The notes: generated from the letters alone by a model not told the origin. A stretch of 60,206 bases of DNA from Firm-04 sp045642925 (GCA_045642925.1 JAZUJW010000111.1:1-60206), one strand, 5' to 3'; positions 1 to 8,570 are shown, counted from the stretch's first letter. Made by a program: numbers and translations.

Positions 1-6
1 CGATAC

Positions 7-870
7 TTAACTCTCTTTGGAAGCAGCATTTGCGGAACCTCCTTCTCTCTTGAACTGACCACCCTGCGGACGGTCGCCACGCGGCTTGCGGTCACCATTG
101 TTGTTGAACTCGCGGCGTGGTCTGCGGTCACCATTGTTACCGCCATTGCGATCATCACGACGACGACGATTGTCTCTCGGACGATCATTCTTCTTCTCAT
201 AGCGTTCCTTGTTGGCAGCAGCCTTTGCAGCGTCGCCCTTCAGGATCTCGCCCTTATAGATCCAAACTTTGATACCGATACGACCGTAAGTGGTGTTTGC
301 CTCTGCGAAGCCGTAGTCGATGTCAGCACGGATGGTCTGCAGCGGGATGGTACCTTCGTGATAGCACTCAGAACGAGCGATTTCAGCGCCGCCAAGACGG
401 CCGCCGCACTTGATCTTGATACCCTTTGCACCCATCTTCATGGTTCTGCCGATAGAGCCCTTCATTGCACGACGGAAGGAAACACGGTTCTCGAGGTCGA
501 GTGCAATCTTTTCAGCAACGAGCTGTGCGCAGAGATCCATGACTTTGACCTCGATGATGTTGATTGCAACGGACTTGCCGCCGCCGATCTTCTGTTCGAG
601 GGTTGCACGCAGCTTGTCGATCTCAGCACCGCCGCGGCCGATGATCAGACCGGGCTTTGCGCAGTGGATGTGAACGCGGACTTTATCGTTGCTGCGCTCA
701 ATTTCCACGCGTGCGATGCCTGCTGCATACAGAGTCTTTTTAATGTATTCACGCAGGTTGTAATCCTCAACGAGGGTATCGCCGAAGTCCTTCTTGCGAG
801 CGAACCAGCGGGAATCCCAATCCTTGATGATGCCAACGCGCATACCATGTGGATTAACTTTCTGTCCCAT
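7..870 (-). CDS. rpsC: 30S ribosomal protein S3 with RG/N-rich tail
   Basis: Protein of 287 residues. It starts MGQKVNPHGMRVGI and carries the KH-domain GRGGAEIDKL signature near residue 80, both typical of S3, which binds 16S rRNA in the small-subunit head at the mRNA entry channel. The S3 fold ends near residue 215. The remaining ~70 residues are a low-complexity tail rich in Arg, Asn, Gly and Asp, longer than in most bacterial S3 proteins and probably disordered. The gene begins 5 nt after the rplV stop, and its ribosome site lies inside the rplV end. The operon continues off the left edge. Identity is certain; any role of the tail is unknown. Confidence 0.98.
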   Translation of the reverse strand: MGQKVNPHGMRVGIIKDWDSRWFARKKDFGDTLVEDYNLREYIKKTLYAAGIARVEIERSNDKVRVHIHCAKPGLIIGRGGAEIDKLRATLEQKIGGGKSVAINIIEVKVMDLCAQLVAEKIALDLENRVSFRRAMKGSIGRTMKMGAKGIKIKCGGRLGGAEIARSECYHEGTIPLQTIRADIDYGFAEANTTYGRIGIKVWIYKGEILKGDAAKAAANKERYEKKNDRPRDNRRRRDDRNGGNNGDRRPRREFNNNGDRKPRGDRPQGGQFKREGGSANAASKES

Positions 871-875
871 TCGAC

Positions 876-1241
876 TTAAGCCTCTCTTTCCTTGAGGATG
901 ATGGTGATATTAGAGGTGCGCTTATTGATGCGGAAAGCTCTGCCGTGAGCGCGGGGCTGGATTCTCTTCAGAATCGGGCCGGGACCAACGTAGCAAGCTG
1001 CAACGAACAGTGCATCCTTATTCATAGAGTGATTGTTGTCTGCATTTGCGATTGCGGACTTCAACAGCTTCTTCACGATCGGGCAAGCTGCCTTCGGAGT
1101 CAGGTCGAGTGCTGCCAGAGCGATGTCAACCGGCTGATTGCGGATGAGGTCGAGGACAATTTCAACCTTTCTCGGGGAGATACGCTCACCGCGAAGAATT
1201 GCTTTTGCTTCAGGAGCAAATGTCATATCATTGATAGCCAT
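876..1241 (-). CDS. rplV: 50S ribosomal protein L22
   Basis: Protein of 121 residues with the L22 pattern: an N-terminal AKAILRGERISPRKVEIVLD segment and a C-terminal RAHGRAFRINKRTSNITIIL beta-hairpin that lines the peptide exit tunnel. Length is normal for the family. It is preceded by a GGAGG ribosome site and sits between rpsS and rpsC in the conserved S10 operon order. Nothing unusual is seen. Confidence 0.98.
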   Translation of the reverse strand: MAINDMTFAPEAKAILRGERISPRKVEIVLDLIRNQPVDIALAALDLTPKAACPIVKKLLKSAIANADNNHSMNKDALFVAACYVGPGPILKRIQPRAHGRAFRINKRTSNITIILKEREA

Positions 1242-1259
1242 CAGTATTCCTCCTTCCGA

Positions 1260-1544
1260 TTACTTCTTGCCGTTGTTCGAAGTCTTCGAACCGGCATGGC
1301 CGCGGAAGGTTCTGGTCGGGGCGAACTCGCCGAGCTTATGACCAATCATTTCCTCGGTAACGAACACCGGAATATGCTTGCGTCCGTCATGCACTGCGAA
1401 AGTGTGACCGACAAATTCCGGGAAGATTGTAGAAGAACGGCTCCAGGTCTTGAGGACCTTCTTCTCACCGGTCTCGTTCATTGCAGCAACTCTCTTATAA
1501 CGAGCCTCCTGTACGAAAGGACCTTTCTTAACACTTCTGCTCAT
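1260..1544 (-). CDS. rpsS: 30S ribosomal protein S19
   Basis: Protein of 94 residues beginning MSRSVKKGPFVQ and containing the conserved TWSRSSTIFPEFVGHTFAVH block and the GHKLGEFAPTRTF C-terminal block of S19, a small-subunit head protein that contacts S13. Normal length. It lies 18 nt upstream of rplV and 16 nt downstream of rplB in the S10 operon. Confidence 0.98.
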   Translation of the reverse strand: MSRSVKKGPFVQEARYKRVAAMNETGEKKVLKTWSRSSTIFPEFVGHTFAVHDGRKHIPVFVTEEMIGHKLGEFAPTRTFRGHAGSKTSNNGKK

Positions 1545-1560
1545 GAGTCAGCCTCCTTTC

Positions 1561-2394
1561 TTATTTACCGTTGCGACGCTTAACAATCAGCTTATCGGAC
1601 GGCTTATGATGCTTACGGGTTTTGTAGCCAAGTGCAGGCTTGCCCCAAGGGGTAACAGGACCGGGACGACCGATCGGGCTCTTACCTTCACCACCACCGT
1701 GCGGGTGATCGCAGGGGTTCATAACAGAACCGCGGACGGTAGGACGGATGCCCATGTGACGGGTACGACCTGCTTTACCAAGGTGAACGTTCTCATGGTC
1801 AATGTTGGAAACCTGACCAACGGTAGCCTTACCGATGACAGGAACTTTTCTCATTTCGCCGCTGGGCAGACGAATCAGAGCGTAAGCGCCTTCTTTGCCC
1901 ATCAGCTGAGCCATATTACCTGCGGAACGGACAAGCTGACCGCCCTTGCCGGGATAAAGCTCGATGTTGTGGATAAAGGTACCGACAGGGATGTTTTCAA
2001 GCGGGAGTGCATTGCCCGGCTTGATATCGCTGTTGGGGCCGCTGCAAACGGTATCACCGACGTTCAGACCGTTCGGAGCGAGGATGTAGCGCTTTTCGCC
2101 GTCCTCGTACTGAACCAGTGCAATGAATGCGCTGCGGTTCGGATCGTACTCGAGGGTCATAACGGTTGCATTCATGTTATCCTTATTGCGCTTGAAGTCG
2201 ATGATTCTGTACTTCGTGCGCACACCGCCGCCGCGATGGCGAACAGTAATTCTGCCGTAGCTGTTTCTGCCGGACTTCTTTTTCAGAGTCACGCACAGCG
2301 ACTTCTCCGGGCCGTTTTTCGAAAGACCACTGTAATCAGTAACGGTCATACCGCGGCGGCCAGGGGGTGCCGGCTTATAGGCTTTAATTGCCAT
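1561..2394 (-). CDS. rplB: 50S ribosomal protein L2
   Basis: Protein of 277 residues starting MAIKAYKPAPPGRRGMTV. It has the C-terminal signature with MNPCDHPHGGGEG, the peptidyl-transferase-proximal His loop of L2. An in-frame TTG lies 12 nt upstream but directly abuts the AAGGAG ribosome site; the ATG at 2394 gives normal spacing and the canonical N-terminus, so it is chosen. The gap of about 100 nt up to rplW (2395-2496) is longer than the other gaps in this operon. Confidence 0.98.
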   Translation of the reverse strand: MAIKAYKPAPPGRRGMTVTDYSGLSKNGPEKSLCVTLKKKSGRNSYGRITVRHRGGGVRTKYRIIDFKRNKDNMNATVMTLEYDPNRSAFIALVQYEDGEKRYILAPNGLNVGDTVCSGPNSDIKPGNALPLENIPVGTFIHNIELYPGKGGQLVRSAGNMAQLMGKEGAYALIRLPSGEMRKVPVIGKATVGQVSNIDHENVHLGKAGRTRHMGIRPTVRGSVMNPCDHPHGGGEGKSPIGRPGPVTPWGKPALGYKTRKHHKPSDKLIVKRRNGK

Positions 2395-2496
2395 TGCTAA
2401 ATTCAACTCCTTAAATCAATGCTTTGTTCTCGGGAGCATGACTCCCATAACTGAATTTCCGAAGAAATTCCTTCTGAAACGAGGTCGTTTCAGGAA

Positions 2497-2820
2497 TTAG
2501 AACATACCGTCGAAGAATTCGATGGTACCGTTTCTCTTTTTGCCGTCCTTACCGTTTGCAGGTTCAGGATTGACGGTAACCACAGCCTTTTTCCAGCTGG
2601 CGGTCTTACCCATGTAACGGCCAACGCGCTTTGCACGGCCGCGGACATTGATGGTATTCACCTTCGTTACCTCGACATTGAAGAGCTGTTCAACAGCGCT
2701 GGCAATTTCGATTTTGTTCGCATCTTTTGCGACCTTGAAGGTGTACTTACCGGTAGGCAGAATGTCGGTGCTCTGCTCGGTAATAACGGGCTTCAGAATG
2801 ATATCCTGCGGAGCCTTCAT
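2497..2820 (-). CDS. rplW: 50S ribosomal protein L23
   Basis: Protein of 107 residues beginning MKAPQDIILKPVITEQST, the usual L23 start, with the basic segment RAKRVGRYMGKTASWKKAVVTV. L23 sits at the exit tunnel and docks trigger factor and SRP. Its ATG overlaps the TGA stop of rplD (ATGA), which points to translational coupling. Confidence 0.97.
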   Translation of the reverse strand: MKAPQDIILKPVITEQSTDILPTGKYTFKVAKDANKIEIASAVEQLFNVEVTKVNTINVRGRAKRVGRYMGKTASWKKAVVTVNPEPANGKDGKKRNGTIEFFDGMF

Positions 2821-3443
2821 TTTGCATACACCTCCTCAATTTTTGCAACAGCACCCTTGCTTACGATGAACTTATCGTAGTTCAGGATGTCATATACATT
2901 CAGCGTATTCACAGCAGCAGTCTTGACGCCTGCGATGTTCGCAGCACTCTTGTAAACCTGCTTGTCAGCTTCCTGCGTAACGATCAGAGCCTTGCCTTCG
3001 ACCTTCAGAGCATCGAGCATTTTGACGATGGTCTTGGTCTTGTAGCCTTCAACGGTCAGGCTGTCAATCACGATGAGATCCTGATCGATGAGCTTCTGAG
3101 AGAATGCAGAGAGCATTGCAAGTCTGCGAACCTTCTTGTTCAGAGAGAAGCGATAGCTTCTGGGCTTCGGGCCGAGTGCAACACCACCATGGTACCACTG
3201 CGGAGCGCGGATGGAACCCTGACGTGCATGACCGGTGCCCTTCTGACGATACGGCTTTCTGCCGCCGCCAGCGACCTCTGTACGGGTGAGGGTGGACTGT
3301 GTGCCCTGACGCTGGTTTGCGAGATAATTCACGACACAAGCGTGCATAACAGCCTCGTTAGGAGTGATGCCGAAAACAGCCTCATTCAGCTCGGTCTCAG
3401 AAACCTGAGCGCCGTTCATATCATATACCGGAACTTTTGCCAT
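2817..3443 (-). CDS. rplD: 50S ribosomal protein L4
   Basis: Protein of 208 residues. The start at MAKVPVYDMNGAQ is chosen because a GGAGG site lies just upstream; an in-frame upstream Met would not have one. The long basic loop (GGGRKPYRQKGTGHARQGS) that reaches into the exit tunnel is intact. L4 is an early assembly protein and, in enterobacteria, the autoregulator of this operon. Its stop overlaps the rplW start by 4 nt. Confidence 0.97.
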   Translation of the reverse strand: MAKVPVYDMNGAQVSETELNEAVFGITPNEAVMHACVVNYLANQRQGTQSTLTRTEVAGGGRKPYRQKGTGHARQGSIRAPQWYHGGVALGPKPRSYRFSLNKKVRRLAMLSAFSQKLIDQDLIVIDSLTVEGYKTKTIVKMLDALKVEGKALIVTQEADKQVYKSAANIAGVKTAAVNTLNVYDILNYDKFIVSKGAVAKIEEVYAK

Positions 3444-3460
3444 TTCGTTTTCCTCCCTTC

Positions 3461-4096
3461 TCAAGCTTTCTTCACGCTGTTGACAATGCTGACGAGACCG
3501 CCCTTCGGGCCGGGAATCGCGCCGCGCACTGCAATCAGACGGTTATCAGCATCAATGCTGACGATTTCAAGATTCTGGACAGTGACTTTCTCTGCGCCCA
3601 TGTGACCTGCAAGGCCTTTGCCCTTATAGATACGGGACGGAGAGGAGCAGGCGCCCATAGAACCAGCCTGACGATGGACAGGACCGGTACCGTGTGTTTC
3701 CTTCAGTCTATGCTGATTGAAACGCTTAATCGGGCCTGCATAGCCTTTACCTTTGCTGGTGCCGCTGATATCAACGATATCGCCGACTGCAAAAGCATCA
3801 GCCTGAATGCTGTCGCCGACACTGAAAGAATCGCAGTCATCAAAGCGGAACTCGCGCAGTACTTTGAGTGCGCCGGTTTCTGCTTTGTCAAAGTGACCTT
3901 TCAAAGGCTTTGCAATCTTGTCTGCCTTGACGGAGCCAAAGCCGAGCTGAATTGCATTGTAGCCGTCATTTTCTACAGTCTTCTTCTGAACGACGAAGCA
4001 AGGACCTGCTTCGATGACCGTAACGGGAATGACTTTGCCCGCTTCATCGAAAATCTGCGTCATGCCGATTTTCTTGCCAAGAATGGCTTTCTTCAT
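3461..4096 (-). CDS. rplC: 50S ribosomal protein L3
   Basis: Protein of 211 residues from MKKAILGKKIGMTQIF, the standard L3 N-terminus; the open frame extends 26 codons further upstream, but the ribosome site GAGGAAAAC fixes this ATG. The KRFNQHRLKETHGTG and HRQAGSMG segments form the extension that approaches the peptidyl transferase centre. The gene follows rpsJ after a gap of 118 nt. Confidence 0.97.
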   Translation of the reverse strand: MKKAILGKKIGMTQIFDEAGKVIPVTVIEAGPCFVVQKKTVENDGYNAIQLGFGSVKADKIAKPLKGHFDKAETGALKVLREFRFDDCDSFSVGDSIQADAFAVGDIVDISGTSKGKGYAGPIKRFNQHRLKETHGTGPVHRQAGSMGACSSPSRIYKGKGLAGHMGAEKVTVQNLEIVSIDADNRLIAVRGAIPGPKGGLVSIVNSVKKA

Positions 4097-4214
4097 GGTT
4101 GTTTTCCTCCTTGATGTTATTGGTTGGCGCGTCTGCGTCAACATAACCGCGGCATTCCCCGTCGTACAACCCATTCAGACGGTGCCGTGAAGCTGAGAGC
4201 CGAAACGAAGTGAA

Positions 4215-4532
4215 TTACTTCAGTTCCATGTCGATATCGACACCTGCGGGGATCTCCAGCTTGGTGAGAGCGTCCATCGTTGCCTTAGTAGGACGAATGA
4301 CGTCGATCAGACGCTTATGAGTGCGAAGCTCGAACTGTTCGCGGCTGTCCTTGTACTTGTGAACTGCACGAAGAATCGTAACGATTTCTTTGTCAGTCGG
4401 AAGCGGGATCGGACCGGAAACCTTCTGTGCACCGCCACGCTTTGCTGCCTCGACAATCTTTGCTGCCGCTGCGTCAACTGTTGCGTGCTCATAGCCCTTG
4501 ATCTTGATTCTCAATTTTTCGCTGCCTGCCAC
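4215..4532 (-). CDS. rpsJ: 30S ribosomal protein S10, GTG start
   Basis: Protein of 105 residues reading (M)AGSEKLRIKIKGYEH from a GTG codon at 4532 with GAGGAGGG seven bases upstream. The longer 135-residue reading frame has no ribosome site and does not look like S10. The S10 core, including PLPTDKEIVTILRAVHKYKDSREQFELRTHKR, is complete. S10 is a 30S head protein and also the NusE partner in antitermination. This is the first gene of the operon. Confidence 0.96.
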   Translation of the reverse strand: MAGSEKLRIKIKGYEHATVDAAAAKIVEAAKRGGAQKVSGPIPLPTDKEIVTILRAVHKYKDSREQFELRTHKRLIDVIRPTKATMDALTKLEIPAGVDIDMELK

Positions 4533-4965
4533 TTGATTACCCTCCTCAAAATTATTTGCTGGGGGCACTAGAGTTTTCAAATCGCTCTCTGTACGCCCTG
4601 CTGTCCGTTTTCTCGGCTTCATCTCTTACAACGAAGTCGGGTGTTTCATGACTTTTACATAAAAATAACCCGAATACAAGCATGATGTATCGGGCGGACA
4701 GCACAGCCGTATGCCAATTCTGTACGAATTCGCATCACTGCGCGGAAAATCCTTGTGACCTACTGAGGTTTTTCTTCCTGACATCCCGCTCCGTAAGATG
4801 AGCAAGGCATCTCCTTCGAAAAATCCGCGTGGTTTCACTGATTTTCCAATACACAAACCGTGTTTGATATCTCAAATCGCCCTTTTAGGACATTGCTCCT
4901 TCCTGAATTACCGCCTACCGGCGCAACCTCAGGATATCTTCGCAAGTCTATCTTGTTGCATCAGC
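4533..4965 (-). promoter_or_regulatory. Long 5' leader of the S10 operon
   Basis: About 430 nt of transcribed leader lies between the promoter and rpsJ. It contains several short inverted segments; the clearest has arms CGGGT (about 4669-4673 by pairing with 4637-4642) just upstream of the rpsJ reading frame. A 76-codon open frame crosses it but has no ribosome site and no protein-like composition. Ribosomal-protein leaders of this kind often bind one product of the operon. I do not recognise a described leader motif. Confidence 0.45.
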
Positions 4966-4971
4966 ATGATT

Positions 4972-5000
4972 ATTATAGCACATCGGCTTCATTTTGGCAA
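4972..5000 (-). promoter_or_regulatory. Promoter of the S10 operon
   Basis: On the minus strand TTGCCA (4995-5000) and TATAAT (4972-4977) are separated by 17 nt. Predicted transcription start is near 4965. Confidence 0.75.
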
Positions 5001-5241
5001 GAGGTTTCCGAAAATTTCTTGCATTTTGCATTTAGAATATTTGTAAAAGTTTCGATGGTATTTTTGTGCATTTTCACAGTCGTCACCATTATCCGCGCTC
5101 TTTTTGCCATTGCCCTTTCCTGATATTGCAATTTCATTCTATATTCAAGCAATTTTGTCCTAACGGCTTTCTTTCAAAATACATTATAATAATGATACCA
5201 CATTTTCTTCAAAAATACAAGAGAAAGAGAGAGGTTCACTT
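5001..5241. other. Intergenic region upstream of the GH43 gene
   Basis: AT-rich spacer between divergent transcription units. A plus-strand TATAAT (5185-5190) lies 50 nt before the GH43 start, but no good -35 box is present at 17 nt, so that promoter may need an activator. The ribosome site GAGAGAGAGG precedes the ATG. Nothing else is seen. Confidence 0.4.
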
Positions 5242-6561
5242 ATGCCCAATCCGTTTTTGCCCTTGTGGGAATATCTTCCTGACGGTGAGCCGCGCATCTT
5301 CGGCGACCGTGTTTACCTTTACGGCTCGCACGACTGCCCTGCTGCCACCGATTTCTGTGACTATAAACTGAAAGTCTGGTCTGCATCGCTGAACAATCTG
5401 CATCTCTGGCAATGCCATGGTCACAGCTTCCATACCCGTGATGACCGTGACCATGTATCCGATACTGCTGAATGGTCTGACCAGCGCCTGTTCTCGCCCG
5501 ATGTCATCGAGAAAGACGGCAAATACTATATGTTCTCCTATGTATTCAATTCAACAGGTTGTGTCAGTGTCAGTGATACACCCGAAGGCCCGTTCAAACT
5601 CATCGGTCAATATCAGTTTGATGCAAAAGACGCAGGTGATGACGGTATTTTCAATTCTCCCGGTGTCCTGCTGGATGATGATGGCAAAGTATACATTTAT
5701 TATGGTTTCACCCGTGCCTTCTTCAATGAGCTGAATCCTGACAATCTTTGCGAAGTGGTCAAGGGTTCACTCATCAAAGACCTGATTCCCAAGGGCAAGG
5801 GCGCGACCGACTACTACGAAGCAAGCTCTCTGCGCAAAATCGGAGACAAGTACTATTATATATATTCTCCGCGCGTTGGAAGCCGTCTTGACTATGCCAT
5901 CGGTGACAGTCCCCGCGGCCCGTTCAAGCACATGGGAACGATCATCGACAATGCGCAGAATTATCCCGGCGGCAACAATCACGGCTCCATCTGCAATATC
6001 AATGGACAGTGGTACATTTTCTATCACCGCATGACGAATTGCACCATCATGTCGCGCCGTGCCTGTGTAGAGCGCATTGAGATTCTGCCTGACGGCACGA
6101 TTCCGCAGGTCGAAATGACATCGCTCGGCTTTGACGAGTCGCTGAACCCATATGACATCATCCCAGCGGATTATGCCTGTGTCCTCAAAGGCGGATGTTT
6201 CATCACCGAAAAGGATGCGCTGACGAGAGTCGTCACAGGCATTCGTTCGGGTGCGGTCATCGGCTACAAATATTTTGATTTCGGAGAAGATGCAAGCACC
6301 AAGACCATGATTCTTGCCATGAAGATCACGGGCTGCGGCTGCCGCACGATTGTACGTGTCTGCATTGACAGTGAAGATGGCGAAGAACTCGGTTTCTGTG
6401 ATATTGACACACATGACGGCATTTATCGTGCGGAAATGAAAGCTGTGACAGGACGTCATGCGCTGTTCTTTGAAATCACGCATGGATATTCAGGATGGTT
6501 CGCAAACTATTTTAAAGACCGCAATCTGTTTGAACTGGAAGCATTCACATTCCTGAAATAA
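5242..6561 (+). CDS. Family 43 glycoside hydrolase, intracellular
   Basis: Protein of 439 residues. The N-terminal ~310 residues match the GH43 five-bladed propeller: a first-blade Asp in LPDGEPRIFGDRVYLYGSHD (D14), a central Asp in the DDGIFNSPGVLLDDDGK segment (D133/D134) and the general-acid Glu in YYEASSLRKIGDKYYYIYSPR (E193). The last ~125 residues look like a small beta-sandwich, possibly CBM6-like. Family members act on arabinoxylan or arabinan oligomers. There is no signal peptide, so it probably trims imported oligosaccharides in the cytoplasm. It stands alone, with no transporter beside it. The substrate cannot be fixed from sequence. Confidence 0.85.
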   Translation: MPNPFLPLWEYLPDGEPRIFGDRVYLYGSHDCPAATDFCDYKLKVWSASLNNLHLWQCHGHSFHTRDDRDHVSDTAEWSDQRLFSPDVIEKDGKYYMFSYVFNSTGCVSVSDTPEGPFKLIGQYQFDAKDAGDDGIFNSPGVLLDDDGKVYIYYGFTRAFFNELNPDNLCEVVKGSLIKDLIPKGKGATDYYEASSLRKIGDKYYYIYSPRVGSRLDYAIGDSPRGPFKHMGTIIDNAQNYPGGNNHGSICNINGQWYIFYHRMTNCTIMSRRACVERIEILPDGTIPQVEMTSLGFDESLNPYDIIPADYACVLKGGCFITEKDALTRVVTGIRSGAVIGYKYFDFGEDASTKTMILAMKITGCGCRTIVRVCIDSEDGEELGFCDIDTHDGIYRAEMKAVTGRHALFFEITHGYSGWFANYFKDRNLFELEAFTFLK

Positions 6562-6615
6562 AGGGAGAATATTAGGCATTCTGCAAAATCGCGCAAAATC
6601 ATATATTTCATTCTC

Positions 6616-6753
6616 ATGAGTTTACTATGCATTTTCACATTTGCGACGATGAATTCCAATATGCAGCAACTTGATGCTGACACGCACATTACATTTGATG
6701 GGGAAGATTTTTCACCAGTCGCAGGGTACATTGAATGGCGGACTGCACAATAA
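6616..6753 (+). CDS. Candidate short secreted/membrane peptide (45 aa), possibly a remnant
   Basis: An open frame of 45 codons begins MSLLCIFTFATMNSNM and continues with an acidic segment to EWRTAQ. The same frame is open back to the GH43 stop and contains a basic plus hydrophobic stretch before the ATG, so the whole looks like a signal-peptide protein cut short. No clear ribosome site precedes the ATG; an AGGGAG lies further upstream, next to an ATT codon. It may be a decayed gene. Confidence 0.25.
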   Translation: MSLLCIFTFATMNSNMQQLDADTHITFDGEDFSPVAGYIEWRTAQ

Positions 6754-6911
6754 AAACAGTATCGAATACCGATTGTGCTTTTCCTTTGCCGTAATTTTCA
6801 CCTTTCATGATCCTCCATCTTTTCGGAATAGCAATCGTATAGCATGAAGGATGCCCTCTGTCAAAGCGTTTTGAGAATCTTCATGAAATCATCTGCGCTT
6901 TTCATTTTCAT
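6754..6911. other. Intergenic stretch, no gene seen
   Basis: This 158-nt stretch between the short peptide frame and the rubrerythrin terminator shows no supported gene or promoter. Confidence 0.4.
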
Positions 6912-6947
6912 AAAAAACCTGCACCGCCATACAGCGATGCAGGTTTT
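6912..6947 (-). terminator. Terminator of the rubrerythrin fusion gene
   Basis: Inverted repeat AACCTGCA/TGCAGGTT with a 12-nt loop, followed on the minus strand by a T run. It lies just after the stop at 6957. Confidence 0.8.
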
Positions 6948-6956
6948 CAGTTTCAA

Positions 6957-8144
6957 TCAGCCAAAATATCTGTGCAGCAAGCCTTCAAGTGCCTTGCCGT
7001 GTCTTGCTTCATCTTTCGCCATTTCATGAACGGTATCGTGAATCGCATCCAGATTCAGTGCTTTTGCACGCTCAGCAAGGGCAAGCTTTCCAGCCGTTGC
7101 ACCATTCTCTGCTGCCACTCTCTTTTCCAGATTCTCCTTCGTGGAAGCGGATACCACTTCGCCCAGCATTTCTGCAAACTTCGCTGCGTGTTCTGCTTCT
7201 TCGTATGCAGCCTTTTCCCAGTACAGACCGATTTCGGGGTATCCCTCTCTGTGGGCAGCTCTTGCCATTGCCAGATACATACCAACTTCTGTGCATTCTC
7301 CTGCGAAATTCGCACGCAGTCCATCCAGGATCTCCTGGTCTGTCACATTCTTTGCAATGCCAATCTCATGTTCACACGCAAATGTCAGCTTGCTGTCATC
7401 TTCCTTCTTGATGAACTTTGCGCCGGGAACACCGCACTGTGGGCATTTTTCGGGCGGCTCGTTTCCTTCATGAACGTATCCGCATACAGGACATACATAC
7501 TTTGCCATTGTCATTTCCTCCAATTGATGTAATTTTTCAAAATCGGATGCGGGATGCTTGCAAATCGGACAGATAAAGTCCGCAGGCAATTCCTCACCGA
7601 CATATTCATAACCGCATATCGTGCATCGCCAAATCGTTTGTCCGTCTTTGGTCGTGCCAACTGCCTGCGGCTTAGGCTTAATGAAATTGAAATAGTATTC
7701 ATAGGTCGCGGATGGCTCTGCGTTCAGCACTTCCATATCCGTCACTCTGCCGACAAACATGGTATGCGAGCCTAAATCTTCCCGCTTCTCCACTTCAACC
7801 GAAAAATATGCGTTGGTTCCCTTGGTGACATAGAAAATGCCGTTTGCACTGCGCTCTGCATCTGCAAAATCTGCGAACTTATCGACCGTTCTGCCGGATT
7901 GGAAACCAAAATGCTGAATCATGTCAAACTGTGCCCTTTGACTCAACACCGAAATATTGAACTGTCCGCTGCGGCAAATGATATCGTGTGTGGCATTCGC
8001 TTTGTTGACGCAAATGCTGAGCTGATTCGGTTCGGATGCTGCCTGAATTGCCGTATTGATGATGCAGCCGTTATCCTGTTCTCCATCATGGGATGTCAGG
8101 ACAAACAATCCATAGCTTAATTTGTGTAATGCTTTCGGGTCCAT
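6957..8144 (-). CDS. Flavin reductase-rubredoxin-reverse rubrerythrin fusion
   Basis: Protein of 395 residues with four parts. Residues 1-160 are a flavin-reductase-like FMN domain as in high-molecular-weight rubredoxin. Residues 170-205 are a rubredoxin (CTICGY and CPICK). Residues ~213-245 are a second Zn/Fe ribbon (CPVCGY and CPQCG). Residues 265-395 are a ferritin-like diiron domain with EEAEHAAKF and DEARHGKAL. Ribbon before diiron domain is the reverse-rubrerythrin order. Clostridial homologues reduce O2 and H2O2 with NAD(P)H, with separate proteins passing the electrons. Here the electron chain is on one chain. An internal GGAGG followed by ATG at 7508 could also produce the reverse rubrerythrin alone. 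The gene follows a Fur/PerR-type regulator by 6 nt. Confidence 0.9.
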   Translation of the reverse strand: MDPKALHKLSYGLFVLTSHDGEQDNGCIINTAIQAASEPNQLSICVNKANATHDIICRSGQFNISVLSQRAQFDMIQHFGFQSGRTVDKFADFADAERSANGIFYVTKGTNAYFSVEVEKREDLGSHTMFVGRVTDMEVLNAEPSATYEYYFNFIKPKPQAVGTTKDGQTIWRCTICGYEYVGEELPADFICPICKHPASDFEKLHQLEEMTMAKYVCPVCGYVHEGNEPPEKCPQCGVPGAKFIKKEDDSKLTFACEHEIGIAKNVTDQEILDGLRANFAGECTEVGMYLAMARAAHREGYPEIGLYWEKAAYEEAEHAAKFAEMLGEVVSASTKENLEKRVAAENGATAGKLALAERAKALNLDAIHDTVHEMAKDEARHGKALEGLLHRYFG

Positions 8145-8150
8145 ATCCTG

Positions 8151-8528
8151 CTACTCCTTTTTCTGGCATTCCGGACATATGCCCTTGAATAGAATGTCGT
8201 AATCCAAGAATGTCATACCGTGTGTATCATGAATGCGCTGTGTCAAATCTTCCACGACATCCATATCCACATCAAACACGCGGTCGCATTTCACACAGCG
8301 CACATGATAATGTGTCGCCGTGTTGAAATCATAACGGTCAGGCCCATCCGGGATTTCCACCCTGCGGATACTGCCCTCCTCTGCCAACGTTTTCAGGTTA
8401 CGGTAGACAGTGCCTTTTCCGATGTTGGACTCCGCTGCCGCATAGACCTCATCCGCTGTGACGTGTCCATGCAGATTTCTGACAATGCGAAGCACCAGTT
8501 CTTTTTGAAATGTCATTCTTTTCTTCAC
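8151..8528 (-). CDS. Fur/PerR-family transcriptional regulator
   Basis: Protein of 125 residues from a GTG start with AAGGAG five bases upstream. It has the winged-helix segment with GTVYRNLKTLAEEG (recognition helix), the metal site with THYHVRC and CDRVFDVD, and a C-terminal CPEC that with the central CVKC would hold structural zinc. Gene order with an oxygen/peroxide reductase and the operator next to its own promoter favour a PerR role (peroxide sensing) over iron-responsive Fur. Sequence alone does not separate the two. Confidence 0.85.
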   Translation of the reverse strand: MKKRMTFQKELVLRIVRNLHGHVTADEVYAAAESNIGKGTVYRNLKTLAEEGSIRRVEIPDGPDRYDFNTATHYHVRCVKCDRVFDVDMDVVEDLTQRIHDTHGMTFLDYDILFKGICPECQKKE

Positions 8529-8540
8529 AGCTTCTCCTTA

Positions 8541-8557
8541 TTGGGAATGATTCTCAA
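8541..8557. promoter_or_regulatory. Fur/PerR-type operator
   Basis: A 17-bp inverted repeat, TTGAGAAT-C-ATTCCCAA on the minus strand, with one mismatch between the arms. It resembles Fur/PerR boxes and sits directly after the -10 box of the regulator's promoter, covering about +7 to +23, so binding should block transcription of regulator and rubrerythrin fusion together. Confidence 0.7.
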
Positions 8558-8570
8558 TAGCGATAACTAT

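Noticed and set aside
1543..2400. Long plus-strand open frame opposite rplB
   Set aside because: It lies wholly antisense to a certain L2 gene, has no ribosome site and no protein-like features; it reflects codon bias of L2.
4626..4856. 76-codon frame in the S10 leader
   Set aside because: No ribosome site, Cys- and Arg-rich odd composition, and it overlaps the leader structure.
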